Virus record (IMG/VR): IMGVR_UViG_3300023223_000794
Span: 1-53,735 of that record
Reading direction: 5' to 3' (one strand)
Length of the DNA stretch: 53,735 nt
From: a virus
Shown: positions 41,145 to 50,222 of the stretch, in pieces
How the letters are laid out: each line of letters opens with the position of its first letter
Numbering within the stretch: the first letter of the stretch is position 1
The notes under the pieces: generated by a model
What the model saw: only the letters and a program-made list of their open reading frames with translations
The model's database searches: none
Told to the model about the DNA's origin: nothing
Position numbers and translations under genes: made by a program

Positions 41145-41660
41145 ATGAAAAAACTATTAAGTGTTTTGATGTTGGTAGCCGGACTGTCGGTTATGCAAGC
41201 AGCGGTAGAGGTTTACACACTAGATCCTGCTGTTAACTTTGATGTGGGTCGTCCGTTTATTCGAACAAATGTGTTCATTACGGCTAAGACGGTTACTCGG
41301 GTACAATTGTTTGTTGCGGGCACAGCAACTACAGTTCAGGCTAACTTCTACGATTCGAACGATACGAATGAGCTGTTTCAGCTTACTGGATTTCAGACAA
41401 TTACAAATTACCAGACGAATTTCACGCAGGTGCTTACAAACCTTGTAGGACCCGAGATTGTGTTGTTTACAAACACGTTCTCGGGTATGGTTTCATTGAC
41501 ACAAGCTACGGTGACTGAAATTGCATTACCTGTGAAAGGTGCATTTATTGCTATTACTACGGCGCCCGTGGATGAAACACTTAATCCGCCTTGGAATATC
41601 ATTAGGGGTCTTTTAGTAGATTTCCAAACAAACGCAACGTTGATCATCCACACGCGGTAA
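41145..41660 (+). CDS. Secreted protein co-transcribed with capsid
   Basis: The protein has 171 residues with a standard signal peptide: MKKLLSVLMLVAGLSV, then a likely cleavage after MQA near residue 20. The mature part is beta-rich and Thr/Asn-rich (TNYQTNFTQVLTN). It sits 23 bases after the capsid gene and inside the same promoter-terminator unit, so it should be made in large amounts. An exported protein in a capsid unit is unusual. It may act in the periplasm or outer membrane (superinfection exclusion, release), or be a domesticated host protein. Family not recognised. Confidence 0.75.
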   Translation: MKKLLSVLMLVAGLSVMQAAVEVYTLDPAVNFDVGRPFIRTNVFITAKTVTRVQLFVAGTATTVQANFYDSNDTNELFQLTGFQTITNYQTNFTQVLTNLVGPEIVLFTNTFSGMVSLTQATVTEIALPVKGAFIAITTAPVDETLNPPWNIIRGLLVDFQTNATLIIHTR

Positions 41661-41709
41661 AGAATCTTGTGCAAGTCTGTGGTAGATAGCACGGGGTAGG
41701 GTAAAAATC

Positions 41710-41776
41710 GATGGACGAGAAGAAGTATAAGTGTTAGGTTCCGCTTTTCTAATTCTCGTCCATCAAATCTTTTTTA
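41710..41776 (+). terminator. Intrinsic terminator after capsid/secreted-protein unit
   Basis: GATGGACGAGAA (41710-41721) pairs perfectly over 12 bases with TTCTCGTCCATC (41753-41764), around a 31-base loop, and a run of T (41770-41775) follows. It is the clearest intrinsic terminator in the genome. The next gene starts five bases later, so the hairpin probably attenuates rather than fully stops transcription into the tail genes. Confidence 0.85.
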
Positions 41777-41780
41777 AGTT

Positions 41781-42227
41781 ATGTCTGTATCTCTAGGAGC
41801 AGGAACATTACCAAAACAGCCAACTGCCTTTGAAGTAATTTTCTCGCAGTTGAAAACAATGCAGACGGCGCAGGCAACGCTTTTAACAGAACTTCGAGTA
41901 GGAACTGAAGTAGTATTTGTTGCGCCAGATACAAATCCAATTGTTATTGCAGTAACTGATACAGCTGAACGGTTACATGCTGTGGACGGAGAGCTTCTAG
42001 TTCGTAGCGTAATTCTTCATGGAGTTAAGAGTTTTGATGCAAATGGTAAAGGTATTTCAAACGGGAATAATGTACGATTTGGAATTGCTAATGATAAAAT
42101 GCCTGTTGTAATTACACCGGGCGGATTTGCAGTTTATACAGCACCTGGATTTTCTTTCTTTGATCTGAATGACGTTTGGATTATTGGAGACGCAGGGGAC
42201 GGTGTGCATATTGATGGAATGAGGTAA
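41781..42227 (+). CDS. Hypothetical virion protein (after terminator)
   Basis: A 148-residue beta-rich protein (VVFVAPDTNPIVIAVTDTAE, then VVITPGGFAVYTAPGFSFFD), with no membrane segment. Location after the capsid suggests a head decoration or connector protein. No family recognised. Confidence 0.55.
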   Translation: MSVSLGAGTLPKQPTAFEVIFSQLKTMQTAQATLLTELRVGTEVVFVAPDTNPIVIAVTDTAERLHAVDGELLVRSVILHGVKSFDANGKGISNGNNVRFGIANDKMPVVITPGGFAVYTAPGFSFFDLNDVWIIGDAGDGVHIDGMR

Positions 42228-42233
42228 TAGCAA

Positions 42234-44432
42234 ATGGGATTTAACGCGTCAGGTGTGTCAGGTGGGCAATTGCAAGTTTACGGAACTCCGTTCTCTGATC
42301 CTGCTGTTATTACTGACATTGCGTTATTTCGTGCTAGGTTTGTAGGACCAGTACACACGCCCCTGCCAACCGTAGATTTTCCTGCGCCTTTGGGACCAGT
42401 TTTGGATAACCTTAATCCGCCTACAGGAGCTATTGCATTGAAAGATTCTTTAGAGAGTTATAATTTAGGGGATGTAACAAACCAAAAGATGAATGGAGGA
42501 GTTGGGTGGTCTGGTCCTTGGCGTACAGGAATAAACCCAGGAGCTTCGGAGGGGACTGGTCTTGCTGAGGATTTTGCTCGTGGTGCAGTTACAGGTTTTG
42601 ACGCCTTGGATTATGAGTTAACGGCAGAGCAATCTAACGCTGATCCGGATCCTATTATACTTGGGCGTCCGGCGCTAAACTTTGCAGGGCTGACTCAATG
42701 GGATGCTATTAATTCTCTCGGTGCTCCTGCGGGACAACTCGGTTACCCAGATTTGGTAAAGTTTCGGGCAAAAAGCGATCCTTTTGGTGTAGGACTTGAT
42801 GCGCTATGGTATCCGAACGACGGGATGTATTTGGATATGGTAGGTTCCCCTGGTGGTGCATTAACTCCTGCGGCAGAAGATGGCGCAGAGATTCAGAGTG
42901 GCTGGAGTTTAGTACATTTGCGGACTAAGGCAAGCTGGGGTTTACAACCGGGGGTTAAATATCGTATACGAATTCGGTTTGCAGGAAATGGTAGGAGTGT
43001 TATTCATGGGAATGATCTGGAAGTGTATCTTACTACAACACTCTTTGATAACCTTCCGGATACCGGTAGAAGTATTGCTAGAGCTTCCGTGTCAAATCCA
43101 ATTTTAAAAACTCGACCACAGTATAAAATAATTAAAAACATCGATATTAATCACCCACAAGAAGATCTAATTTTAGTTTTTTCTGTTTCACCATCATCTT
43201 CGAATTTTAAATTAAATATTCGATGTTCTTTCGTTGGGAATTTAAGGACCAGGACATCACAAAATTTAGTTAATGCTTCTTTTGGGCCTTTAGTTTTTGA
43301 GGTGGAGATTAAAACTCCTAATGGAGAAGTAGTATTCTTTGATGACTTTGATACTGAGAATCCGCCCGCAAAAGATCCAGGGCTGGTTTTAGAAACTTCG
43401 CAAGGGAAATTTGTAAACTCAGGTGATGTATTTCTACCATGGGGCGGTGAAGGCTCATGGTCAGGGCCTTGGAAGATTGGAGCTGAAGATGGTGTCGGGG
43501 ATGATTCGATGGAATCGTATGAGATTGCAAGTAGTAGTGCACTGAATAGATTAGGCGGTGGGATTGGATGGTCTGGTCCTTGGAAAGTAGGGCGTGCAAA
43601 TCAAGATTTAGCTTTTCCTGAAACTGAAGATCCTGCGGAACCTTTATTAGGATCAGATACTATTGAAAGTTATGCTTTGGGCGCTGTGGTGGCTGTATTG
43701 AGTAATTATCCTTCTAAACTAATTCCTTTATCTTCGTTAAATTCTTTAGTTTCTTCGTTGGTAGATTCTGGTACAAACAGTACTGTGCGGCCACCTTGGT
43801 TTCAGGTTGGTGGAGGTACAGAGTTTAATACTTTTGAAGGCGTAGGGTTATATTTACTGCTTCGACCGTCTAGTAATTCATTGCTTACTTCGGCTGATCC
43901 TGATGAAGATTTTGGAGCACAGATTGATGCAACCTATTCGTTGGATTCCGCAGATGTCCCAGCTCTTGTAGCCGAAAGATTTAACACTGTATCAACCTTT
44001 GATCTTTTAATAGGAACTTTAGTGCGTTTAACGTTGACAGTTGGGTCTAGCCCTTATTCTCCCGAATCTGCATATTTCTGGGCACGCTGGGGAAGTATTG
44101 GTACAGAGAGTACAAAGTTTCTTTCGACAAACCAGAATTTCATGCAAGAAGTAAATACGCTTGCTATAAACACTGGAGCGGCTAAGCAGCCTACGACATT
44201 GGTGCTTCTTATGACAGTGGGCACAAGTGGTCCACAGAGTTTAAACCTTGGTGCTGCTTGTGTAACGCGGGCTAGTAAAACAGGCCGGCCATTCTTGCTG
44301 GAGATTCTGTTGGAGAATGTAGATAATGGTGCAACAATATTCTCTGAGAATTTCGATACGTCTAATTCAGTAACTCGTGAACCTTTAGACGGAGGTTCTG
44401 CATGGGATGGACCTTGGGTGGTAGATCCTTAA
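42234..44432 (+). CDS. Large repeat-containing virion/appendage protein
   Basis: The protein has 732 residues with a recurring module: an acidic DSLESY/DSMESY/DTIESY start, then LNGG or LGGG, then GWSGPW. Copies begin near residues 69, 422 and 477 (the last partial), with further partial copies at about 402 (GSWSGPWK) and at the end (GSAWDGPWVV). The segments between are beta-rich with jelly-roll character. I infer a multi-domain adhesin or fibre protein. The same ESY...GWSGPW module is reminiscent of surface proteins of environmental bacteria, but I cannot confirm a family. Confidence 0.55.
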   Translation: MGFNASGVSGGQLQVYGTPFSDPAVITDIALFRARFVGPVHTPLPTVDFPAPLGPVLDNLNPPTGAIALKDSLESYNLGDVTNQKMNGGVGWSGPWRTGINPGASEGTGLAEDFARGAVTGFDALDYELTAEQSNADPDPIILGRPALNFAGLTQWDAINSLGAPAGQLGYPDLVKFRAKSDPFGVGLDALWYPNDGMYLDMVGSPGGALTPAAEDGAEIQSGWSLVHLRTKASWGLQPGVKYRIRIRFAGNGRSVIHGNDLEVYLTTTLFDNLPDTGRSIARASVSNPILKTRPQYKIIKNIDINHPQEDLILVFSVSPSSSNFKLNIRCSFVGNLRTRTSQNLVNASFGPLVFEVEIKTPNGEVVFFDDFDTENPPAKDPGLVLETSQGKFVNSGDVFLPWGGEGSWSGPWKIGAEDGVGDDSMESYEIASSSALNRLGGGIGWSGPWKVGRANQDLAFPETEDPAEPLLGSDTIESYALGAVVAVLSNYPSKLIPLSSLNSLVSSLVDSGTNSTVRPPWFQVGGGTEFNTFEGVGLYLLLRPSSNSLLTSADPDEDFGAQIDATYSLDSADVPALVAERFNTVSTFDLLIGTLVRLTLTVGSSPYSPESAYFWARWGSIGTESTKFLSTNQNFMQEVNTLAINTGAAKQPTTLVLLMTVGTSGPQSLNLGAACVTRASKTGRPFLLEILLENVDNGATIFSENFDTSNSVTREPLDGGSAWDGPWVVDP

Positions 44433-44459
44433 ACGAGTTAATAAAATAGATACAGTATT

Positions 44460-45197
44460 ATGGGATTAGCAGTAGTTGATATTTTCACGGGCGGTGATCA
44501 GTCTTTTAAGCTTGAGGATGTTCCGATTGCGCGAGGCATGTCTATGCCTGTGGCTGATCCATCTACTGTAGGTGGATCTGTTGGTACAAATTGGACGAAG
44601 TTACTGATTGGAATTCAATTTGCTATGGATGGAGCCGTGGATAACATTAGTAATCCTTACCTTTACCTTGGACTTTGTTCTGGCACGTCACAGATTCTAG
44701 GCGGTGGTGCACCAAGACATTTTATGGGTGGTCGTTTTGGTGGAGGGACTTTGACATATGCTGCTGGACCGCCTGAGTCTTTCTCAAACGGTGCAGGTGC
44801 CGTAACATTCCAGCGAAATCTTAATGGTACGGTAGTTGAAACTGGTTTTGGAGGCTCTTTTCAGAATAGATATTCTGGTGATCCAGAAGATCGTCGAGGA
44901 GTTCTTGCAATGCAGTTTGAGAAAACTGGAGGAAATATTGTTATGTGGGCAGGAGGTCAGGCAAACGCAACCACTTATCCTGATATTACTACGGTTAAAT
45001 TCAAGCAACTCTTTGATCTAACAGATTTGTCTGACATTGGAACTTGGGATTCAAACTATGCTGCTGTAGAAAACACTACTCCACTTTCAGACGAACAAGA
45101 TGTAACTAATGGTTGGTTAGATGCCATAAATATCTACTATAACAAAACTGCAATTCCGGCACACAAGTACGGGGTTCACTTTAAAAGGTTAGCATAA
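44460..45197 (+). CDS. Putative virion protein
   Basis: A 245-residue Gly-rich beta protein. GGGAPRHFMGGRFGGGTLTY and GFGGSFQNRYSGDPEDRRG suggest loops of a carbohydrate- or surface-binding structure. The stop overlaps the next start (TAATG), so it is co-translated with the next protein. Function by context only. Confidence 0.5.
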   Translation: MGLAVVDIFTGGDQSFKLEDVPIARGMSMPVADPSTVGGSVGTNWTKLLIGIQFAMDGAVDNISNPYLYLGLCSGTSQILGGGAPRHFMGGRFGGGTLTYAAGPPESFSNGAGAVTFQRNLNGTVVETGFGGSFQNRYSGDPEDRRGVLAMQFEKTGGNIVMWAGGQANATTYPDITTVKFKQLFDLTDLSDIGTWDSNYAAVENTTPLSDEQDVTNGWLDAINIYYNKTAIPAHKYGVHFKRLA

Positions 45198-45739
45198 TGA
45201 GTGTTGGAGCACAAACAGTAAATGATAGGTTGCAGGGAAAAGCCGCAGCAACTGTTCCTGCGGCAATTAGTGATCAAGAACTTGTAGCTGCGTTGTTTGA
45301 TACCGTTGGAAGGTTAGTGACAGTCAGTGAGGATTTTGGACAGAAGCTTGCGAGGATAAGTGACATAACGCCAGCGGTAGCTAGATCTGCAACAATTTCT
45401 AATACACAACTTACAGCGCCAGGGAGGACGACTTATCAAGATATCTCGTGGGCTAGTTTTATAGCTTATCGAATTACAATTGCAGCTGTAGATACAGATG
45501 TAGATTTAAGTATTGTTCAAACTGATGATTTGGCAGATACTACTCCTGCTATTTCTCCTTTAGATTTTACAACCAAGGTGGCAGGATCAACACTTACAGA
45601 TCATGTAATTACAATTACAGTAAATGGAAAGTATTTATTGATTGCTAGGCGTATGGCAACACATGCTGCGTTAAGTTTTGATGCAGAAAATGGGGGGACA
45701 GCGGTAACAGTAGATAGCGCAACAATTATAGGAAGATAA
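45197..45739 (+). CDS. Hypothetical virion protein
   Basis: A 180-residue protein. The first 60 residues are helical, the rest beta-rich with many Thr/Asp/Ala. It starts on TAATG of the gene before. Possibly a tail or neck accessory. Confidence 0.5.
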   Translation: MSVGAQTVNDRLQGKAAATVPAAISDQELVAALFDTVGRLVTVSEDFGQKLARISDITPAVARSATISNTQLTAPGRTTYQDISWASFIAYRITIAAVDTDVDLSIVQTDDLADTTPAISPLDFTTKVAGSTLTDHVITITVNGKYLLIARRMATHAALSFDAENGGTAVTVDSATIIGR

Positions 45740-45746
45740 AAATAAC

Positions 45747-46262
45747 ATGGCTAAAATTAACTTTAAAGAACAGTTTAATCCTAATGCTCCTAGAGCGGGA
45801 CAATTTGTTCCAGAAGAAGACCAGCATAAGCAAGAATCTGGTAGTCTATTAAGACCTGATTTTAATAAAGAAGATCCTGAACATCCTCTTATTGATCCAG
45901 GAGAAGTTACAAATACGGAACTTCGTAGGGCAGTTTTTGAGTCTTTAGCTGAAGGCATAGGGTTTGGCCAAGGATCAGGTTTAATTTACCGAGATTTAAA
46001 ACCGAAAAAACTTGCTACTGAACGTTGTCGTGCAATGTATAGAGAGGTCATGGAGATTAATGGAAATATGCTTTTTGTTAATTTTAATTCTCTCGATGAT
46101 TTTGATGCATATGAAATAGCAGTAGCAGAAAATACTCCGGGCGGGGATACTGATTTAGCTATAGATTGGTTAGCTCTTACAGCAGTACAGTACGGTCTTT
46201 TAGGTACAGCAACTTTTGATGAAGTAAAAGCAGTAATTCCAGATATTCCACAAGGGGTGTAA
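45747..46262 (+). CDS. Hypothetical virion protein
   Basis: A 171-residue mixed alpha/beta protein with AGGAAG upstream as ribosome-binding site. The start is charged and disordered (KINFKEQFNPNAPRAGQFVP), and the C-terminal part is helical (IDWLALTAVQYGLLGTATFD). Unrecognised. Confidence 0.5.
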   Translation: MAKINFKEQFNPNAPRAGQFVPEEDQHKQESGSLLRPDFNKEDPEHPLIDPGEVTNTELRRAVFESLAEGIGFGQGSGLIYRDLKPKKLATERCRAMYREVMEINGNMLFVNFNSLDDFDAYEIAVAENTPGGDTDLAIDWLALTAVQYGLLGTATFDEVKAVIPDIPQGV

Positions 46263-47036
46263 ATGTCATTTAATATAAATATTCGCGATAGTAAACGTTT
46301 TACTGTCGATGATATAGGGTTTGGTTTAATTAGAGGATTATATCCAGGAGCTTTTCCTGTTATTCAAACAGGTAGTGTTGCCGGAATATCTGCGAATGTT
46401 AGAACAGTTGTTTGGAATGGCGCTTCTAGTGGTGACGAACCTTATCCTTGGCAAAATTCTGGTTTTTCTTTAGAGGTTGTTTCAAGTAGTCCTTTAGATG
46501 TTCAGGTTATAGAAATAGATGGATTAACTGTAGGACAAGAATTTCAGAATTCTGGACCACTCACTTTAAATGGAACAACTCCTGTAGCCGTTCCAGGGAC
46601 ATGGATTGGTGGTGTACACGGAGCAAAACTTTTAGCAAACAATGGCTTAGATATTAATGTAGGGACTATTGAAATTAGACTTGCAGGGGGCGGATTAGTT
46701 TTAGGAAAGATACTTCCAACAGAAGGTGCAACTCAAAATGCTATTTTTATGGTTCCTTTAGGTCTTACTTTATATATTCAAGCTATATTTCTTAGTTGCA
46801 TAGTTATGAATTTAGATTCTGTTGTAACTTTACAAATTTTTAAAAAGGACCCCGGAGGAACTTGGCAAGGACTAGTTCCTTTTAGCGCTGGTGCTCAATT
46901 TATTCCTTTTTTGATTCCATTTCCTGTTGGTCCCGGTTCTCAAGTAGAATTGCGAGGATTATGTAACAGAAATATGGCTACTATAAGTGTGGGATTTAGT
47001 GGTGTTCTTGTTCCGCCAGGCTTTGATGAATTTTAG
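46263..47036 (+). CDS. Putative appendage/structural protein
   Basis: A 257-residue beta-sandwich-like protein, start immediately at the end of the preceding gene. It has a Gly-rich middle (GTWIGGVHGAKLLANNGLDI) and hydrophobic strands near 190-240. It precedes the LamG-like genes. Virion role inferred. Confidence 0.5.
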   Translation: MSFNINIRDSKRFTVDDIGFGLIRGLYPGAFPVIQTGSVAGISANVRTVVWNGASSGDEPYPWQNSGFSLEVVSSSPLDVQVIEIDGLTVGQEFQNSGPLTLNGTTPVAVPGTWIGGVHGAKLLANNGLDINVGTIEIRLAGGGLVLGKILPTEGATQNAIFMVPLGLTLYIQAIFLSCIVMNLDSVVTLQIFKKDPGGTWQGLVPFSAGAQFIPFLIPFPVGPGSQVELRGLCNRNMATISVGFSGVLVPPGFDEF

Positions 47037-47042
47037 TTCATT

Positions 47043-48266
47043 ATGAGTAACGATAGTCATCCAGAAATTACTTTAGAGCGTTGGCGTGGAGCTGGAGCAG
47101 CATTCTCTCCGGACTTTAGCGCGTCGTTGGCGACCTTTGAGAAATATGGCTGGGCTGTTACCGGGAACCCTCTACATGTCGATGGGCCGACTGGTGGGAA
47201 GGCGTTAAGTTTTGATGGGGCGAGTAGACTGAACACGGGGAGTAAACCAGACCGAGGACTTACGGCTATTTCGATCTCGGTTTGGGCTTTTGTTGATCCT
47301 GATGATTTTGATGGTGGGGCAGCTACTATTCTCGATAATTCGGGATTATCCCCAGGCTCGAACAGCGGATTTGATTTATTATTCGATGATCGAGGAGGGG
47401 CGAACCCCACAAAAGGTGTTTTTTTTGAGTTTAAAGGTTCAAGCGGTAGAATAGGCAGATCAAATGATAATGTAATATCTGTTGCAGGTTGGTATCATAT
47501 TATATGCATCTACTCAGTCAACGTTTTTGAATTTTACATAAATGCAGTTGATGAAATGTCATCAGGAACGCCTGACGGAAACTATAACCCAGGTGACTTT
47601 AATCTAACAGTGGGAGCGAACACAACAGATGGAACATTTCCATTAACGGGACGTGTGGGAGATGTCCTGATCTTCCCCAGGGTCCTAACGGCAACTGAAG
47701 TCTCCCAAATCTACAACAACACCGTTTTCAAATACAAAGACAAGCTGATCAGCATGTGGCATGGGGATTCTCCGAATTGGAGAGATGCGATTGGAAGTAA
47801 TGACGGGACGGGAACAGGACTGGACGATACGAATATTGTAGCTGGGATCAATGGGTTGGATCGAGCGACGAGTTTTAATGGGACGGATGAGCGTGAGGAT
47901 ATGGGTGACATTGGATTGGTGAAAACCGTTGTTCATTTGGTTAATCCTGGCTCTACTACAGAACAGTTTACGCAATTGGATGCTGGTAAGTCAATTGATC
48001 TTTCAGGGGGGGCAGTGACTTATACGGGTATTACCGCATCCGCGACTTTTGTGGACGATGAAGCTAGCACAACCGTTGTGGCAGATAGGTTTCAGTTGAT
48101 TGTTTCAACATTTAACACGGCGATAGTCTCCGCTGATTTCTCGGTTGCTTATGACGGCACAAATTTTGGAGCTATTAAATCAAGTGTTGTCGGAGTATTC
48201 AGCGATGAACTCACCCAACTCCAAGTCACAGATATGAATAGGCTTATCCGACAAGGGACATTTTAA
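47043..48266 (+). CDS. Double LamG/concanavalin-like adhesin
   Basis: The protein has 407 residues with two concanavalin/LamG-type domains. Domain 1 (about 45-230) contains GKALSFDGASRLNTG, LTAISISVWAFVDPD, GWYHIICIYSVNVFEFYINA and the closing LTATEVSQIYNNT. Domain 2 (about 237-400) repeats LISMWHGDSPNWRDAIG, RATSFNGTDERED and the end segment FSDELTQLQVTDMNRLI. LamG-like domains bind glycans. In phages they usually sit on tail fibres or head decorations, so I infer a host-surface role. Confidence 0.75.
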   Translation: MSNDSHPEITLERWRGAGAAFSPDFSASLATFEKYGWAVTGNPLHVDGPTGGKALSFDGASRLNTGSKPDRGLTAISISVWAFVDPDDFDGGAATILDNSGLSPGSNSGFDLLFDDRGGANPTKGVFFEFKGSSGRIGRSNDNVISVAGWYHIICIYSVNVFEFYINAVDEMSSGTPDGNYNPGDFNLTVGANTTDGTFPLTGRVGDVLIFPRVLTATEVSQIYNNTVFKYKDKLISMWHGDSPNWRDAIGSNDGTGTGLDDTNIVAGINGLDRATSFNGTDEREDMGDIGLVKTVVHLVNPGSTTEQFTQLDAGKSIDLSGGAVTYTGITASATFVDDEASTTVVADRFQLIVSTFNTAIVSADFSVAYDGTNFGAIKSSVVGVFSDELTQLQVTDMNRLIRQGTF

Positions 48267-48268
48267 AT

Positions 48269-48901
48269 ATGAGCGCGGTAGACCGTATATTTGATCCTTC
48301 GTTTCTCCAAGATTACTGGCCTTTGAACAAAGATGCTTTGGACTATAGTGGGCATGGGAGGGATGGGACGCCCACAGATTTGACGTTTGTGGAGGGGCCG
48401 TTTAACGGAAAGAACATTGGAGACTTTAACGGAAGCACAAGCGAAGTTGATCTTGACGATACAGTTTTACCAATAGGTTCTACTCCGCGTTCTATTACTT
48501 GTTTCTTTCAAGCAACTGATATAACTAGTGTAAAACTTTTTGATTATGGAACAGATACAACTGGGCAAAGGTTTGGTTTAGGAATTGGCGCAGGAAGTGT
48601 GCTAGAGTTTGACGGTTCTTCTGCTGACGTATCCGGAATTACAACTATTATTGCAGGACAACCTTATTTTACAGTAGTAACCTGGGATGGGGTAAGTTTG
48701 AAATTATATCTTAATAGCGTGTTTGAATCTGTTGGAACACCTACGCTTAATACAACACTTAGTGGTGGAGCTAAGATAGGAACTAAATTTGATGGTGCAA
48801 CTGAGGATTTCACTGGCCAAATTTGGAAAGTTAAGATTTTAAACGTAGCTCTTTCTGTTGAAGAAATTACAGTTCTTCATCAATTTGATAGTAATGCTTA
48901 A
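48269..48901 (+). CDS. LamG-like adhesin
   Basis: The protein has 210 residues, two bases after the previous gene. One LamG-like domain: YWPLNKDALDYSGHGRDGT, then IGDFNGSTSEVDL, RSITCFFQATDITSVKLFD, YFTVVTWDGVSLKLYLNSVF and the closing LSVEEITVLHQF. It is the shortest of the four tandem LamG-like genes. Confidence 0.75.
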   Translation: MSAVDRIFDPSFLQDYWPLNKDALDYSGHGRDGTPTDLTFVEGPFNGKNIGDFNGSTSEVDLDDTVLPIGSTPRSITCFFQATDITSVKLFDYGTDTTGQRFGLGIGAGSVLEFDGSSADVSGITTIIAGQPYFTVVTWDGVSLKLYLNSVFESVGTPTLNTTLSGGAKIGTKFDGATEDFTGQIWKVKILNVALSVEEITVLHQFDSNA

Positions 48902-48902
48902 A

Positions 48903-49916
48903 ATGATAGCTAAGCAACCATATTCAATTTTTCCGGACTTAGAGATTACTACTTTAGAGGGCGTTTACTTTACGTTAGAAACGTCGTATAGCGGAGCTGA
49001 TGGTAGTGATAAACGTAATAATGCTACTTCTTTAACAAATGCATCTTTTCAAAGTGATGGTTCTGTAAGTTTTACCGCAGGGGATTTCGTTATTCCATCT
49101 ACAACGTTTACTACTCAAATCTATTGGATAAATGAAAGTGGTCAATGGAATCGTTACGTGGATAATGGGACTTTGATTTATAAGAATACTGTAGTGGTTG
49201 GATCAAAGCCTTTGACTATAACGTCTACAGGTTTTACAGGTGAAACTGTTCATGTTAAAGGGATTGAGTTATATTCTCATGTATACACTGTAGATGAAAT
49301 TAACGCAGATTTCCAGAAAGCTGTACCTGATTCGAACGTTGCATTCCTTACTAGTAACTTCATTGAAGATTTCAGCCGTTTTGGAGCAGGATTAACTCCT
49401 ACTGCTGTTTCCTTTCTTTCACGGTCTGCGCTTTTTCCTGTTGCTACTAGCGTAGTAGTCAGTGATAATGACTTTGCTCCTGTTGGTAATTGGAGTTGTG
49501 CGGGATGGTTAAGGTTAGCTTCATTTGGTGGTAGTAGTCTTGGTCGAATTTTGGACAATGGAGAAACTATTCTTCGTGTTGATGATACTAATGACACGCT
49601 TTCCTTCGCCTCGGATGGCTCTACATTTGCAGTCTCGGCAACGAATAGCTTGGAGTTAAATCGCTGGATTATGTTCGGGATACGTCGAGCTGCTGACGGA
49701 ACTTGCGACTTCTTCGTAGATGGAGAGATTAACGGAACAGAAAGTCAAGCTTCAGGAACGCCGGCCGCTGGAACTACTTCTATGCACATAGGAAATGACT
49801 CTTCGTTTACTCCAGTGTTCGATGGAAAATTAACGTATTTTACTGTTTGGAATGGTTCACGTTCACGAGGAGAGTTTCGAAATTTCTATGAATCAACTAG
49901 ATCTTTAATTGGATAA
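48903..49916 (+). CDS. LamG-like adhesin, two domains
   Basis: The protein has 337 residues from the ATG at 48903; in-frame codons further upstream lie inside the previous gene. The first part (about 30-140) is beta-rich; the second (about 160-330) is LamG-like: SRSALFPVATSVVVSDND, WSCAGWLRLASFGGSSLGRI, RWIMFGIRRAADGTCDFFVD and LTYFTVWNGSRSRGEF at the end. Probably another host-binding fibre or decoration protein. Confidence 0.65.
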   Translation: MIAKQPYSIFPDLEITTLEGVYFTLETSYSGADGSDKRNNATSLTNASFQSDGSVSFTAGDFVIPSTTFTTQIYWINESGQWNRYVDNGTLIYKNTVVVGSKPLTITSTGFTGETVHVKGIELYSHVYTVDEINADFQKAVPDSNVAFLTSNFIEDFSRFGAGLTPTAVSFLSRSALFPVATSVVVSDNDFAPVGNWSCAGWLRLASFGGSSLGRILDNGETILRVDDTNDTLSFASDGSTFAVSATNSLELNRWIMFGIRRAADGTCDFFVDGEINGTESQASGTPAAGTTSMHIGNDSSFTPVFDGKLTYFTVWNGSRSRGEFRNFYESTRSLIG

Positions 49917-49920
49917 GACT

Positions 49921-50217
49921 ATGAAAGCAAGTAGAACTGACATTTACATTGGTACGGCTTTGGCTACTCTGGTGCTTTTCTTGGGTTGGCTTTCTACTCA
50001 ACAGGCTAATACTAAATCTCGTGTAACAATTATTGAAAACAGTTTTAGCAGTCCGGAAAAGTTGGGTGAGCTTTCTAGCTCTTTGCGTAAGTTAATTGAT
50101 GGTAATGTACTAACCGCCAGAGAAGAACGAAAAGAAATTTTACAGAGTGTTAACACATTGAATCTTGCAGTAGCAGTCTTGGATGAAAGGGTTTCTCGTA
50201 TTTTAGAAGAAAAATAA
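49921..50217 (+). CDS. Membrane-anchored coiled-coil protein
   Basis: A 98-residue protein from the ATG at 49921, with one membrane segment at about 7-25 (IYIGTALATLVLFLGWLS) and a helical C-terminus (REERKEILQSVNTLNLAVAV). It sits beside a second anchored coiled-coil gene. This pair in a rightward cluster resembles spanin or holin-type lysis proteins, but no lysin is adjacent. Confidence 0.55.
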   Translation: MKASRTDIYIGTALATLVLFLGWLSTQQANTKSRVTIIENSFSSPEKLGELSSSLRKLIDGNVLTAREERKEILQSVNTLNLAVAVLDERVSRILEEK

Positions 50218-50222
50218 ATGTT

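Noticed and set aside
49616-49631. -24/-12-like match TGGCTCTACATTTGCA, plus strand
   Set aside because: One mismatch at the same weak position as 7089, inside a LamG-like gene. Treated as background.
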